Source of the DNA: Actinophytocola sp035634895
GTDB taxonomy: Bacteria; Actinomycetota; Actinomycetes; Mycobacteriales; Pseudonocardiaceae
Length of the DNA: 64,000 nucleotides
Direction: 5' to 3'
NCBI RefSeq assembly: GCF_035634895.1
Contig: NZ_DASQCC010000216.1
Location: forward strand, 23,850-87,849
The notes under the pieces are model-generated. The model made no database searches. It was not told where the DNA came from and saw only the letters and a list, made by a program, of their open reading frames with translations. Below, piece by piece: positions 48,650 to 56,635 of this stretch. Numbering within the stretch: position 1 is the stretch's first letter; every line of letters starts with the position of its first letter. The position numbers were made by a program, and so were the translations under genes.

Positions 48650-49953
48650 CCGGCCACCGCCACGGTCCACTCGGCGCCGTCCGGGAACTCGAACCGGGTG
48701 GCCGACTCGGCGTGCAGGCGGGCGCCCAGGCCAGGTGTGCGGGGCGCGACGTAGTGGCCGCGCCGGATGACCACCGGGTCGACGAAGTGCTCGTGCAGGT
48801 GGTCGACGTACTCGATCACCCGGTCCTCGGTGGTGCCGGTGACCGCGACGTAGTCGAACATCGCCAGGTGCTGCACCATCTCGCAAAGCCCGACCCCACC
48901 GGCGTGCGGGCACACCGGAACGCCGAACTTGGCCGCCAGCAACAGGATCGCGACGTTCTCGGTCACGCCGGCGACCCGGCTCGCGTCCAGCTGCAGCACG
49001 TCGATCGCGCCGGCCTGCAGCAGCTGCTTGAACATCACGATGTTGTGCGTGTGCTCGCCGGTCGCGACCTTGATCGGCGCGACCGCCTTGCGGATGGTCG
49101 CGTGGCCGAGCACGTCGTCCGGTGACGTCGGTTCCTCGATCCAGTACGGGTCGTAGGGCGCGAGCGGGCGCAGCCACTCGATGGCCTGCGGCACACCCCA
49201 GGCCTGGTTGGCGTCGACCGCGATCCGCACGTCCGGGCCGACCGCGTCCCGCGCGAGCCGCAGCCTGCGCTCGTCGGCGACCGGGTCCGCGCCGACCTTG
49301 AGCTTGATCTGCGTGAAGCCGTCGGCCACCGCCTCCTTCGCGAGACGGACGAGCTTGTCGTCGGTGTAGCCGAGCCAGCCGGGCGTGGTCGTGTAGGCGG
49401 GATAACCCTGTGCCAGCAGCAGTTTCTTCCGCTCGGCGCGACCGGGCTCGGCGGCCAGCAGGAGGTCCAGGGCCTCGTCGCGGGTGAGCGCGTCGGTGAG
49501 GTACCGGAAGTCCACGAGGGACACCAACTCCTCGGGCGGCAGGTCCGCCAAGAGCTCCCACACGGGCTTGTTCTCGTGCCGGGCCCGCAGGTCCCACACG
49601 GCGTTGACGATCGCGGCGGCCGCCATGTGGATCACCCCCTTCTCCGGGCCGAGCCACCGCAGCTGACTGTCGCGGGTGAGCCGGGCCGAGAAGGCGCCCG
49701 GGTCGCCGAACACCTCGGCGAGCGGCAGCCCGACCACCAACTGTGCGAGCGAGCGGACCGCCGCGACCGTGATCTCGTTGCCGCGCCCGACCGTGAAGGC
49801 GAGGCCGTAGCCCTGCCGGCCGTCGCTCGTACGCACGGTGACGTAGGTGGCCGAGTAGTCCGGCTCCGGGTTCATGGCGTCCGACCCGTCCAGCTCGCGG
49901 GAGGTCGGGAAGCGCACGTCGACCACGTCGACCGCGTCGATCAGTTCTGTCAC
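48646..49953 (-). CDS. L-fuconate dehydratase (enolase superfamily)
   Basis: 435 aa from the GTG at 49953 (GAGGTGG site). The superfamily residues align, one position earlier, with characterised Xanthomonas FucD: Lys217 and Lys219 (IKLKV), metal ligands Asp247 (VDANQ), Glu273 (WIEEPTSPDD) and Glu300 (TGEHTHN), and base His350 (CPHAGG). FucD-specific features also match, such as the N-terminal VRFPTSRELDGSDAMNPEPDYSATYV. It removes water from L-fuconate to give 2-keto-3-deoxy-L-fuconate. It is the first gene of the operon and is divergent from a GntR regulator. Confidence 0.93.
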   Translation of the reverse strand: MTELIDAVDVVDVRFPTSRELDGSDAMNPEPDYSATYVTVRTSDGRQGYGLAFTVGRGNEITVAAVRSLAQLVVGLPLAEVFGDPGAFSARLTRDSQLRWLGPEKGVIHMAAAAIVNAVWDLRARHENKPVWELLADLPPEELVSLVDFRYLTDALTRDEALDLLLAAEPGRAERKKLLLAQGYPAYTTTPGWLGYTDDKLVRLAKEAVADGFTQIKLKVGADPVADERRLRLARDAVGPDVRIAVDANQAWGVPQAIEWLRPLAPYDPYWIEEPTSPDDVLGHATIRKAVAPIKVATGEHTHNIVMFKQLLQAGAIDVLQLDASRVAGVTENVAILLLAAKFGVPVCPHAGGVGLCEMVQHLAMFDYVAVTGTTEDRVIEYVDHLHEHFVDPVVIRRGHYVAPRTPGLGARLHAESATRFEFPDGAEWTVAVAG

Positions 49954-49998
49954 GAGAGAGTCCACCTCAACTCGGCGGGACCGGAAACAACATATGTA

Positions 49999-50027
49999 TA
50001 TGTAGAGGACCGCCGCACGATTGTCCA
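49999..50027 (-). promoter_or_regulatory. Predicted sigma70-type promoter of the fuconate operon
   Basis: On the minus strand TGGACA (50027-50022) and TACATA (50004-49999) are separated by 17 bases, a good -35/-10 pair. The -10 lies within the near-palindrome ACATATGTATATGT at 49990-50003. The transcript would start near 49991 and have a leader of about 38 bases before the GTG at 49953. Confidence 0.5.
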
Positions 50028-50068
50028 TACCCTTGCCGATTTGGCCAGAAAGACTCCGACAGTCACCG

Positions 50069-50109
50069 CAGACATATGAGGTCTGTGCATTGCAGACATC
50101 ACATGTCTG
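50069..50109. promoter_or_regulatory. Array of four alternating CAGAC/GTCTG half-sites, GntR operator candidate
   Basis: CAGAC starts at 50069, GTCTG at 50081, CAGAC at 50093 and GTCTG at 50105, each exactly 12 bases apart. Any two neighbours form a 17-bp palindrome with a seven-base centre. The array lies 17 bases before the GTG of the FCD-type GntR gene and about 42 bases upstream of the predicted -35 of the divergent operon. It is well placed for autoregulation and for control of both arms. Confidence 0.7.
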
Positions 50110-50125
50110 GCGGTACGGTCAACGC

Positions 50126-50857
50126 GTGTCACTCACCGACGAGGCGATCGCCCGTATCCGGTCGCTGATCCAGTCCGGGAAGCTGCCGCCGGGGTCGAGA
50201 CTCCCGCCCGAGCAGCAGCTCGCGGCGGAGCTGGGCATCTCCCGCTCGCCCATGCGGGAGGCGGTGAAGGCGCTCGCCGTCGCCAGGGTGCTCGACGTGC
50301 GGCGCGGCGACGGCACGTACGTGACGAGCCTGGCGCCCGCGGTCCTGCTGGAGGGCCTCGGGCTCGCCGTGGAGCTCATGCACGGCAACACGCTGCTGGA
50401 GCTGACCGAGGTGCGCAGGCTGTTCGAGCCGGTCGCCACCGGCCTCGCCGCGCAACGCATGTCGCCGGCCCACCTCGTGAGGATCCGCGGCCACCTGGAG
50501 GCGATGCGTGCCGCGGCCGACGACGTCGAGCTGCTCAACCAGCACGACGCCGCCTTCCACCGCGAGGTCATCGCCGCCACCGGCAACGAGACCCTCACCA
50601 CCCTGCTCGACGGCATCGCGAGCGGCACGTACCGCGCCCGGGTGTGGCGCGGCATGGTCGAGGCCAGCGCCACCGACCGCACGCTCGCGGAGCACGAGGC
50701 CATCTACGACGCGCTCGCCGACGGCGACGGCGTGCTCGCGCAGGCCGCCGCGCTCATGCACATCACCACGACCGAACGCTGGCTGCGCCGCGTGCACGAC
50801 ACGGGTCTGTGGCCGGACATCGAGGAGAGCGATGAGATTCCGGCGACCGGATCCTGA
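50126..50857 (+). CDS. GntR-family regulator, FadR/FCD subfamily
   Basis: 243 aa from a GTG at 50126. The winged helix (TDEAIARIRSLIQSGKLPPGSRLPPEQQLAAELGISRSPMREAVKALAVARVLDVRRGDGTYVT) is followed by the all-helical FCD domain (residues about 95-225) with the metal-type ligands in HDAAFHREVIAATGN and EHEAIYDALADGD. FCD regulators bind sugar acids or carboxylates. It stands between the fuconate-dehydratase/importer operon and the aldo/keto-reductase/lar operon and is the likely regulator of both, with a sugar acid as inducer. Confidence 0.93.
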   Translation: MSLTDEAIARIRSLIQSGKLPPGSRLPPEQQLAAELGISRSPMREAVKALAVARVLDVRRGDGTYVTSLAPAVLLEGLGLAVELMHGNTLLELTEVRRLFEPVATGLAAQRMSPAHLVRIRGHLEAMRAAADDVELLNQHDAAFHREVIAATGNETLTTLLDGIASGTYRARVWRGMVEASATDRTLAEHEAIYDALADGDGVLAQAAALMHITTTERWLRRVHDTGLWPDIEESDEIPATGS

Positions 50858-50902
50858 CGGCACGCCGGTGTTCGGCGGGCGACGACGCGTAACCGGCCGG
50901 GC

Positions 50903-51811
50903 ATGACGATCGGGCTCGGCACCGCCGCGATCGGCGGGCTGTACGAGGAGCTGGACGACGCGACCGCGCTGGCGACGCTGGAGTCCGCGTGGTCGGCGGG
51001 GATCCGCTACTTCGACACCGCGCCGCACTACGGCGTCGGGGTGGCGGAACGCCGGCTCGGCGCGTTCCTGCGGCGCAAGCCACGGCACGAGTTCACGGTG
51101 TCGACGAAGGTCGGCCGGCTGCTGCGGCCGGGAACGGGTGGGACGGAAGGGTTCCCCGGCGCGACCGAGCTGGTGCGGGTGCGGGACTACTCGGCGGCGG
51201 GCGTCCACGCCTCGCTCGCCGAGAGTCTCGAACGCACCGGCCTGGCACGGTTCGACACCCTGTTCATCCACGATCCCGACGACTACTGGGACGAGGCGGT
51301 CGGAGCCGCGTACCCCGCGCTGGCCCGGCTGCGTGCCGAGGGCGCGGTGGGCAGGATCGGCGTCGGCATGAACCAGGCCGGGATGCTGGCGCGGTTCGTG
51401 GCCGAGACGGACATCGACCGCGTGCTCGTCGCCGGCCGGTACACGCTGCTCGACCGCAGCGCGGCGGCGGAGCTGCTGCCGCTGTGCGCGTCGCGCGGGG
51501 TGGAGGTCGTCGTCGGGGGCGTGTTCAACAGCGGGGTCCTCGCGACGCCCGGGCCGGACGCGCACTTCGACTACCAGCCGGCGCCGCCGGTGGTCCGGCA
51601 GCGGGTCGCGCTGCTCGCCGACGCGTGCGCCCGGCACGGGGTCGCGCTGCCGGCGGCGGCACTGCAGTTTCCGTTGCGGCACCACGCGGTCACCTCGGTG
51701 GTGACCGGCGCCCGCACACCGGCCGAGGTCGAGGCGAACGCCGTCCACCTCGCGACCGAGATTCCGGATAGGCTGTGGGCGGAGCTGGACGAGGTGGCAG
51801 CGGCATGGTGA
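50903..51811 (+). CDS. Aldo/keto reductase, D-threo-aldose / L-fucose 1-dehydrogenase type
   Basis: 302 aa. The AKR tetrad is visible: Asp in YFDTAPHYGVGVAERRLG, Tyr in that stretch (PHYG), Lys in STKVGR and His in LFIHDPDDYWD. The subgroup marks (GLGTAAIGGLYEELDDATALATLESAWSAGIRYFDTAP, VGMNQAGMLARFV) are those of D-threo-aldose 1-dehydrogenases, which oxidise L-fucose, D-arabinose or L-galactose to the lactone. It would supply the first step of the pathway whose later enzymes lie on the other strand. Its stop overlaps the LarA-like start by seven bases. Confidence 0.9.
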   Translation: MTIGLGTAAIGGLYEELDDATALATLESAWSAGIRYFDTAPHYGVGVAERRLGAFLRRKPRHEFTVSTKVGRLLRPGTGGTEGFPGATELVRVRDYSAAGVHASLAESLERTGLARFDTLFIHDPDDYWDEAVGAAYPALARLRAEGAVGRIGVGMNQAGMLARFVAETDIDRVLVAGRYTLLDRSAAAELLPLCASRGVEVVVGGVFNSGVLATPGPDAHFDYQPAPPVVRQRVALLADACARHGVALPAAALQFPLRHHAVTSVVTGARTPAEVEANAVHLATEIPDRLWAELDEVAAAW

Positions 51812-53070
51812 GCATCCGGTTGGCGTACGGCGAGACGGGCCTGACCGTCGACCTCGACGCCGCCCGCACCACCGTGATCGAGCCGGTGCACCACGAGGCG
51901 GCACCCGACCAGACGGCGGTTCTGGTCGACGCCCTGCGCAACCCCGTCGCCGGGCCGCCGCTGCGCGACCGGGTCCAGAAGGGACGGACGGTCGCGATCT
52001 CCGCGTGCGACGGCACCCGGCCGCAGCCGAGACAGCTCATGATCCCCGCGATCCTGGCGGAGCTGGACGGGATCGTCGACCTGGACGACGTGGTCATCCT
52101 CGTCGCCACCGGCACCCACCGGGGCAACTCGCCCGAGGAGCTGCGCGCGATGTTCGGCGACGAGGTCGTCGACTCGGTGCGGATCGTCAACCACGACGCC
52201 CGCGACTCGTCGTCGCTGCGCTGGATGGGCCGGCACGGCAACGACGTGCCGGTGTGGCTGAGTCGCGAGTGGACGGACGCGGACGTCCGGCTCACGACGG
52301 GGTTCGTGGAGCCGCACTTCTTCGCGGGCTTCTCCGGCGGCCCGAAGATGGTCGCCCCCGGCCTGGCCGCCCTGGACACCGTGCTGGTCCTGCATGACGC
52401 GGCCCGCATCGGCGACCCGCGCGCGACGTGGGGCGTCATCGAGGGCAACCCGGTCCACGACGACGTCCGAGCCATCGCGGCGGCCACCGGCGTGACGTTC
52501 GCGCTGGACGTGGTTCTCAACCGGGACAAGGACATCGTGGCCGCGTTCGGCGGCGACCTGCTCCCGATGCACGCGGCCGCCGTGCAGACGGCACGGGCGA
52601 TGGCGATGCGCGCGGTGCCGGACCGGTTCGACGTGGTGGTCACGACGAACTCGGGCTTCCCGCTGGACCAGAACCTGTACCAGGCGGTGAAGGGGATGTC
52701 GGCGGCGTACCAGGTCGTGCGGCCGGGCGGGCTGATCGTGTGCGCGGCCGAGTGCCGGGACGGGTTCCCGGACCACGGCTCGTACCGCGAGGTCCTGGCG
52801 AGCGCCGCGTCCCCCGCAGGCCTGCTGGCCGAGATCGAGGCGCGGCCGAAGACCGTGCCGGACCAGTGGCAGGTGCAGATCCAGGCCCGCATCCTCGCGG
52901 ACTGCCGGGTGGCGGTGCACAGCTCGTCGCTGTCCGCGGCCGACCTGGCGTCGGCGCACCTGGAGTTCGCCGACGACGTGGCGGCGACGGTCGCGGCGGC
53001 CGGTCCGGCGGCGCGGGTGTGCGTGCTGCCCGAGGGGCCGCAGACGATCCCGTACGTGGCGGGCGGATGA
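51805..53070 (+). CDS. larA: LarA homologue (nickel-pincer nucleotide racemase/epimerase)
   Basis: 421 aa from the ATG at 51805 (GAGGTGG site). All cofactor residues of Lactiplantibacillus LarA align with a constant offset of three: His105 (108), His171 (174), Lys181 (184, which carries the pincer cofactor) and His197 (200, Ni ligand). The motifs are ATGTHRGN, EPHFFAGFSGGPK and VLHDAARIG. The LarA superfamily covers lactate racemase and other 2-hydroxyacid racemases and sugar-acid 2-epimerases, so the substrate may be lactate, a product of the fucose pathway, or a sugar acid. The co-linear larB, larC and larE supply the cofactor. Confidence 0.9.
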   Translation: MVSIRLAYGETGLTVDLDAARTTVIEPVHHEAAPDQTAVLVDALRNPVAGPPLRDRVQKGRTVAISACDGTRPQPRQLMIPAILAELDGIVDLDDVVILVATGTHRGNSPEELRAMFGDEVVDSVRIVNHDARDSSSLRWMGRHGNDVPVWLSREWTDADVRLTTGFVEPHFFAGFSGGPKMVAPGLAALDTVLVLHDAARIGDPRATWGVIEGNPVHDDVRAIAAATGVTFALDVVLNRDKDIVAAFGGDLLPMHAAAVQTARAMAMRAVPDRFDVVVTTNSGFPLDQNLYQAVKGMSAAYQVVRPGGLIVCAAECRDGFPDHGSYREVLASAASPAGLLAEIEARPKTVPDQWQVQIQARILADCRVAVHSSSLSAADLASAHLEFADDVAATVAAAGPAARVCVLPEGPQTIPYVAGG

Positions 53071-53750
53071 GCGGCGCTCGCGGAGCGGATCACGAGCGCC
53101 GGACCCGGGACCTCGGCTTCGCGACGCTCGACCTGGACCGCGAGCGGCGCCAGGGCCTGCCGGAGATCGTGTACGGGCCGGGCAAGACCCCGTCGCAGGT
53201 GACCGCCATCGTCTCGGCGCTGTTGGCGCACAACACCGGTCCCGTGCTGGTGACCCGGATCGAGGCGGCCGACGCGGGGACCGTGCTGGCGCGGGTGCCG
53301 GACGGCACGCACGACGCCGAGGCCCGGCTGCTGGTGTGGCGTCCCGCGCCCCCGCGGGAGTTCTCGGTGGTCATCGTGACGGCCGGCACCGCGGACGGCC
53401 CGGTGGCGGCCGAGGCCGCGGGGGTGGCGACGGCGGTCGGCCTCGGCGTGACGAGGGTGTCGGACGTCGGTGTCGCCGGGCTGCACCGCCTGCTGGCCCG
53501 GGTGGACACGTTGCGTGCGGCCGACTGCGTGATCGTGGTCGCCGGCATGGAGGCCGCGCTGGCAAGTGCGGTGGGCGGCCTGGTCGCGGCGCCGGTGGTG
53601 GCGGTGCCGACGTCGACCGGCTACGGCGCGGCGTTCGAGGGCGTCACGGCGTTGCTGGGGATGCTCAGCTCGTGCGCGGCGGGGCTGACCGTGGTGAACA
53701 TCGACTCGGGCTTCGCCGCCGCGCTGGCCGCACACCGGATGGCGCGATGA
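53067..53750 (+). CDS. larB: LarB, pyridinium-3,5-biscarboxylate mononucleotide synthase
   Basis: 227 aa, ATG overlapping the larA stop by four bases. The PurE-like domain is clear: VVIVTAGTADGPVAAEAAGVATAVG, VSDVGVAGLHRLLARVDTLRAADCVIVVAGMEAALASAVGG, PTSTGYGAAFEGVTALLGMLSSCAAGLTVVNIDSGFAA. The Cys in SSCAAG is at the place of the thiolate that attacks nicotinate adenine dinucleotide in characterised LarB. It carboxylates and hydrolyses NaAD to the biscarboxylate mononucleotide, the first step of pincer cofactor synthesis. Confidence 0.93.
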   Translation: MSGARGADHERRTRDLGFATLDLDRERRQGLPEIVYGPGKTPSQVTAIVSALLAHNTGPVLVTRIEAADAGTVLARVPDGTHDAEARLLVWRPAPPREFSVVIVTAGTADGPVAAEAAGVATAVGLGVTRVSDVGVAGLHRLLARVDTLRAADCVIVVAGMEAALASAVGGLVAAPVVAVPTSTGYGAAFEGVTALLGMLSSCAAGLTVVNIDSGFAAALAAHRMAR

Positions 53751-54877
53751 TCTGCTGGCTGAACCCGGCGTCCGGGCTGGCGGGCGACATGCTGCTGGCG
53801 GGCCTGATCGACGCGGGCGCGCCGGTGGCGGCGATCCGGGCGGCGGTGGCGGCTACGGGGCTGACCGGATGGGAGCTGGGTGTCGAGCGGGTCGTCGAAC
53901 ACGGCCTGACCGCGACGCGGGTCACCGTGACGGTCACGGACACGGCGACCACCCGGCACGCGGCCGAGCTGATCGCACTCGCCGCCGCCGCGCCGGCGCC
54001 GGTCGCCGAGGTCGCGGTCCGCGCCCTCACCGCGATCGCCGAGACCGAGGCCGCGCTGCACGGCACCGACCCGGGCTCCGTGCACCTGCACGAGCTGGGC
54101 GGTCACGACACGATCGTCGACGTGGTCGGCGTCGCCGCGGCACTGCACGCGCTCGACGTCACCGACGTGTACTGCGCGCCGCTGCCGCTCGGTACCGGCG
54201 CGGTGCGCACCGCGCACGGCGTGCTCCCGTGCCCGGCACCCGCGACGCTGGCGTTGCTGGCCGGTGCGACCACGACCGGCACGGACCTGCGTGGGGAGAC
54301 GGTGACGCCGACGGCCGCAGCACTGGTCCGTGCGCTGCCGGCCCGTTTCGAGGCGGTGCCGGTGATGCGGCCGGTCCGGACCGGGTACGGCGCGGGACAT
54401 CGACGGCTGGCGGACCGCCCGAACGTGGTGGCGGTGACGCTGGCCGAGCCGGCCGCGCCGGCCACGCGGGCGGTGCTGCTGGAGACCACTGTGGACGATG
54501 TCACCGGCGAGACGCTGGGCCACACCGTGTCGAAGGCACTGGCGGCCGGCGCACTGGACGCGTGGCTCACGGCGGTCACGATGAAGAAGGGCCGTCCCGG
54601 CCACGTGGTGAGCGTGCTGGCACCCGCGTCGCGGGCGGACGCCCTGGCCACGTTGGTGCTCACGGAGACCGGCTCCCTCGGCCTGCGGCGGTCCACAGTG
54701 GACCGTGACGTGCTGCCCCGCCGGTTCGAGACCGTCCACGTGGACGGCCACCCGGTCCGGGTCAAGATCGGGCCGTACGGCGCGAAGCCGGAACACGACG
54801 ACGTGGCGGCCGTGGCGGCGCGGCTGGGGTTGCCGCTGCGCGAGGTGGCGGCGCGGGCTCGACGGGAGATCTCATGA
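53747..54877 (+). CDS. larC: LarC, nickel insertase for pincer cofactor (single uninterrupted ORF)
   Basis: 376 aa. It starts MICWLNPASGLAGDMLLAGLIDAGAP, the LarC signature, then VHLHELGGHDTIVDVVGVAAALHALDV, GTGAVRTAHGVLPCPAPATLALLAG, and the C-terminal metal domain (LLETTVDDVTGETLGHTVSKALAAGALDAWLTAVTMKKGRPGHVVSVLA). In the Lactiplantibacillus type case larC is split and joined by a ribosomal frameshift; here the frame is continuous. It uses CTP to insert nickel into the dithiocarboxylate nucleotide. It overlaps both neighbours by four bases. Confidence 0.94.
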   Translation: MICWLNPASGLAGDMLLAGLIDAGAPVAAIRAAVAATGLTGWELGVERVVEHGLTATRVTVTVTDTATTRHAAELIALAAAAPAPVAEVAVRALTAIAETEAALHGTDPGSVHLHELGGHDTIVDVVGVAAALHALDVTDVYCAPLPLGTGAVRTAHGVLPCPAPATLALLAGATTTGTDLRGETVTPTAAALVRALPARFEAVPVMRPVRTGYGAGHRRLADRPNVVAVTLAEPAAPATRAVLLETTVDDVTGETLGHTVSKALAAGALDAWLTAVTMKKGRPGHVVSVLAPASRADALATLVLTETGSLGLRRSTVDRDVLPRRFETVHVDGHPVRVKIGPYGAKPEHDDVAAVAARLGLPLREVAARARREIS

Positions 54878-55698
54878 CGGCGCGACGGCTCCTGGCGGAG
54901 GTGGCGGGCTACGGCTCGGTGGCGGTGGCGTACTCGGGTGGCGCGGACTCGGCGCTGGTGCTGGCGGCGGCGGTCCGTGCGCTGGGGGCCGAGCGAGTGC
55001 TGGCGGTGACGGCGGTGTCGGAGAGCCTGGCGGCGGCGGAGCTGGCGCCGGCGGCGGCGTTCGCGGAGTCGCTGGGCGTACGGCACCGGACACCGAGGAC
55101 GAACGAGCTGGCGAGCGCCGGCTACCGGGCGAACGGCCGCGACCGCTGCTACTTCTGCAAGTCGACGGTACTGACGGCGATCACCGCGACGGCGGCCGAG
55201 GAAGGCGTGGCGACGGTGGCCACCGGCACGAACGCGGACGACGCGGTGGACCCGTTCCGCCCGGGCATCCGAGCGGGCGACGAACGAGGCGTCCGCACCC
55301 CACTCCGCGACGCGGGCCTGACGAAGGAAGCGGTCCGCGCCATCAGCCGCGAATGGTCCCTGCCCACGGCCGAGAAGCCGGCGACGCCGTGCCTGGCGAG
55401 CCGGGTGCGGTACGGGCTGACGATCACCCCGTACCGGCTGGCCCGCGTCGACCGCGCCGAGACCGCCGTCCGAGCCGTGCTGTCCGACGCCGGCGTGCAC
55501 ACGACGGACCTGCGCGTCCGCGACCTGGAAACCGCCGTACGCGTGGAGATCGACGCACACCTGACGGCGCGACCGCTCCCGGCGTTGGGTGTGGCCCTGA
55601 CGGAGTCGGGATTCACGGACGTGCCGGTGGAGATCGCACCTTTCCGGTCCGGCAACCTCAACCGCACTCCCCCGGTTGGCGATTCCGGCCTATCGTGA
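54874..55698 (+). CDS. larE: LarE, ATP-dependent sulfur insertase
   Basis: 274 aa. The PP-loop SGGADS is at 21-26. CYFCKST and KPATPCLASRVRYG follow, where Cys173 corresponds to the sacrificial Cys176 of Lactiplantibacillus LarE. No extra pair of cysteines typical of the cluster-bearing LarE type is seen, so each sulfur transfer would consume a protein cysteine. It adenylates and sulfurises the biscarboxylate nucleotide. It completes the cofactor set with larB and larC. Confidence 0.93.
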   Translation: MTARRLLAEVAGYGSVAVAYSGGADSALVLAAAVRALGAERVLAVTAVSESLAAAELAPAAAFAESLGVRHRTPRTNELASAGYRANGRDRCYFCKSTVLTAITATAAEEGVATVATGTNADDAVDPFRPGIRAGDERGVRTPLRDAGLTKEAVRAISREWSLPTAEKPATPCLASRVRYGLTITPYRLARVDRAETAVRAVLSDAGVHTTDLRVRDLETAVRVEIDAHLTARPLPALGVALTESGFTDVPVEIAPFRSGNLNRTPPVGDSGLS

Positions 55699-55702
55699 AC
55701 CC

Positions 55703-56635
55703 ATGCGGCTGCGCGTCCTGATGGAGCCACGCCATGGCGGCACCTACGAGGATTTCCTGGCCATGGCGACCGTGGTGGAGGACGCGGGGTTCGAGGGTTT
55801 CTTCCGGTCGGACCACCTGATGGGGGTGGATCCCACCAACACGGCCTACCAGCCGACGGACTCGTGGACCATGCTGGCCGGCCTCGCCCGCGACACCAGG
55901 CGAGTCCGCCTCGGCGCGCTGGTCACGGCCGGCACGTTCCGACAACCAGGAGTCCTGGCCACCACGGTGGCGATGGTGGACCAGATGAGCGGCGGCCGAG
56001 TCGACTTCGGCATCGGCGCGGGCTGGTTCGCCGAGGAACACACGGCGTTCGGCCTGGAGTTCCCGGCCGTGGCGGCACGGTTCGAACGCCTGGAAGAGCA
56101 GCTGAAGATCATCACCGGCCTGTGGGAGACGCCGCGGGGCACGCCGTTCACGTTCACGGGCAAGCACTACCGCCTGCGCAACAACGGCATTCTCCCGAGA
56201 ACCGCCCAGTCCCCGAGACCCCCCATCATCGTCGGCGGCGCCGGGGCGCGGAAGACGCCCACGATCGCCGCCCGCCACGCGGACGAGTTCAACCTGTCGT
56301 TCCCGCAAGGCCTCAAGGCCCGCAACGAGAACTTCAACAGGATCTGCGCGGAGCTGGGCCGCGACCCGGCAACGGTCCGCAGATCCGTGGTACTGCCGGT
56401 GGCCTGCGGCGAAACACCGGCAGAGGCCAACCGCCGGGCGGAGACCATCGCCGCACCGCCGCTGCGTGCGGAGGCGGTGGTGGGCACCCCGCGAGCGGTC
56501 GCGGACCGGGTGGCGGCCCTCCAGGCCGACGGCGTGGACACGGTGTACTTCTTCCACCTGTTCGACATCAAGGATCTGGACCATATTCGCCTCATCGGCG
56601 CCGAGGTCGTGCCGCTGCTGTCCGCACTCCCGTAG
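55703..56635 (+). CDS. LLM-class F420-dependent oxidoreductase
   Basis: 310 aa from the ATG at 55703; upstream readings come from within larE. The luciferase-like barrel is shown by MRLRVLMEPRHGGTYEDFLAMATVVEDAGFEGFFRSDHLMG, VRLGALVTAGTFRQPGVLATTVAMVDQMSGGRVDFGIGAGWFAEEHTAFG and IIVGGAGARKTPTIAARHADEFNL. These patterns match actinobacterial TIGR03560-like F420 enzymes. It begins four bases after larE and may be read through from the lar operon, though its role there is unclear. Its 3' end overlaps the convergent monooxygenase gene by 44 bases. Confidence 0.9.
   Translation: MRLRVLMEPRHGGTYEDFLAMATVVEDAGFEGFFRSDHLMGVDPTNTAYQPTDSWTMLAGLARDTRRVRLGALVTAGTFRQPGVLATTVAMVDQMSGGRVDFGIGAGWFAEEHTAFGLEFPAVAARFERLEEQLKIITGLWETPRGTPFTFTGKHYRLRNNGILPRTAQSPRPPIIVGGAGARKTPTIAARHADEFNLSFPQGLKARNENFNRICAELGRDPATVRRSVVLPVACGETPAEANRRAETIAAPPLRAEAVVGTPRAVADRVAALQADGVDTVYFFHLFDIKDLDHIRLIGAEVVPLLSALP

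Noticed and set aside
49990..50003. ACATATGTATATGT as a separate GntR operator
   Set aside because: It shares no half-site with the CAGAC/GTCTG array and coincides with the predicted -10 region, so it is explained better as promoter sequence.
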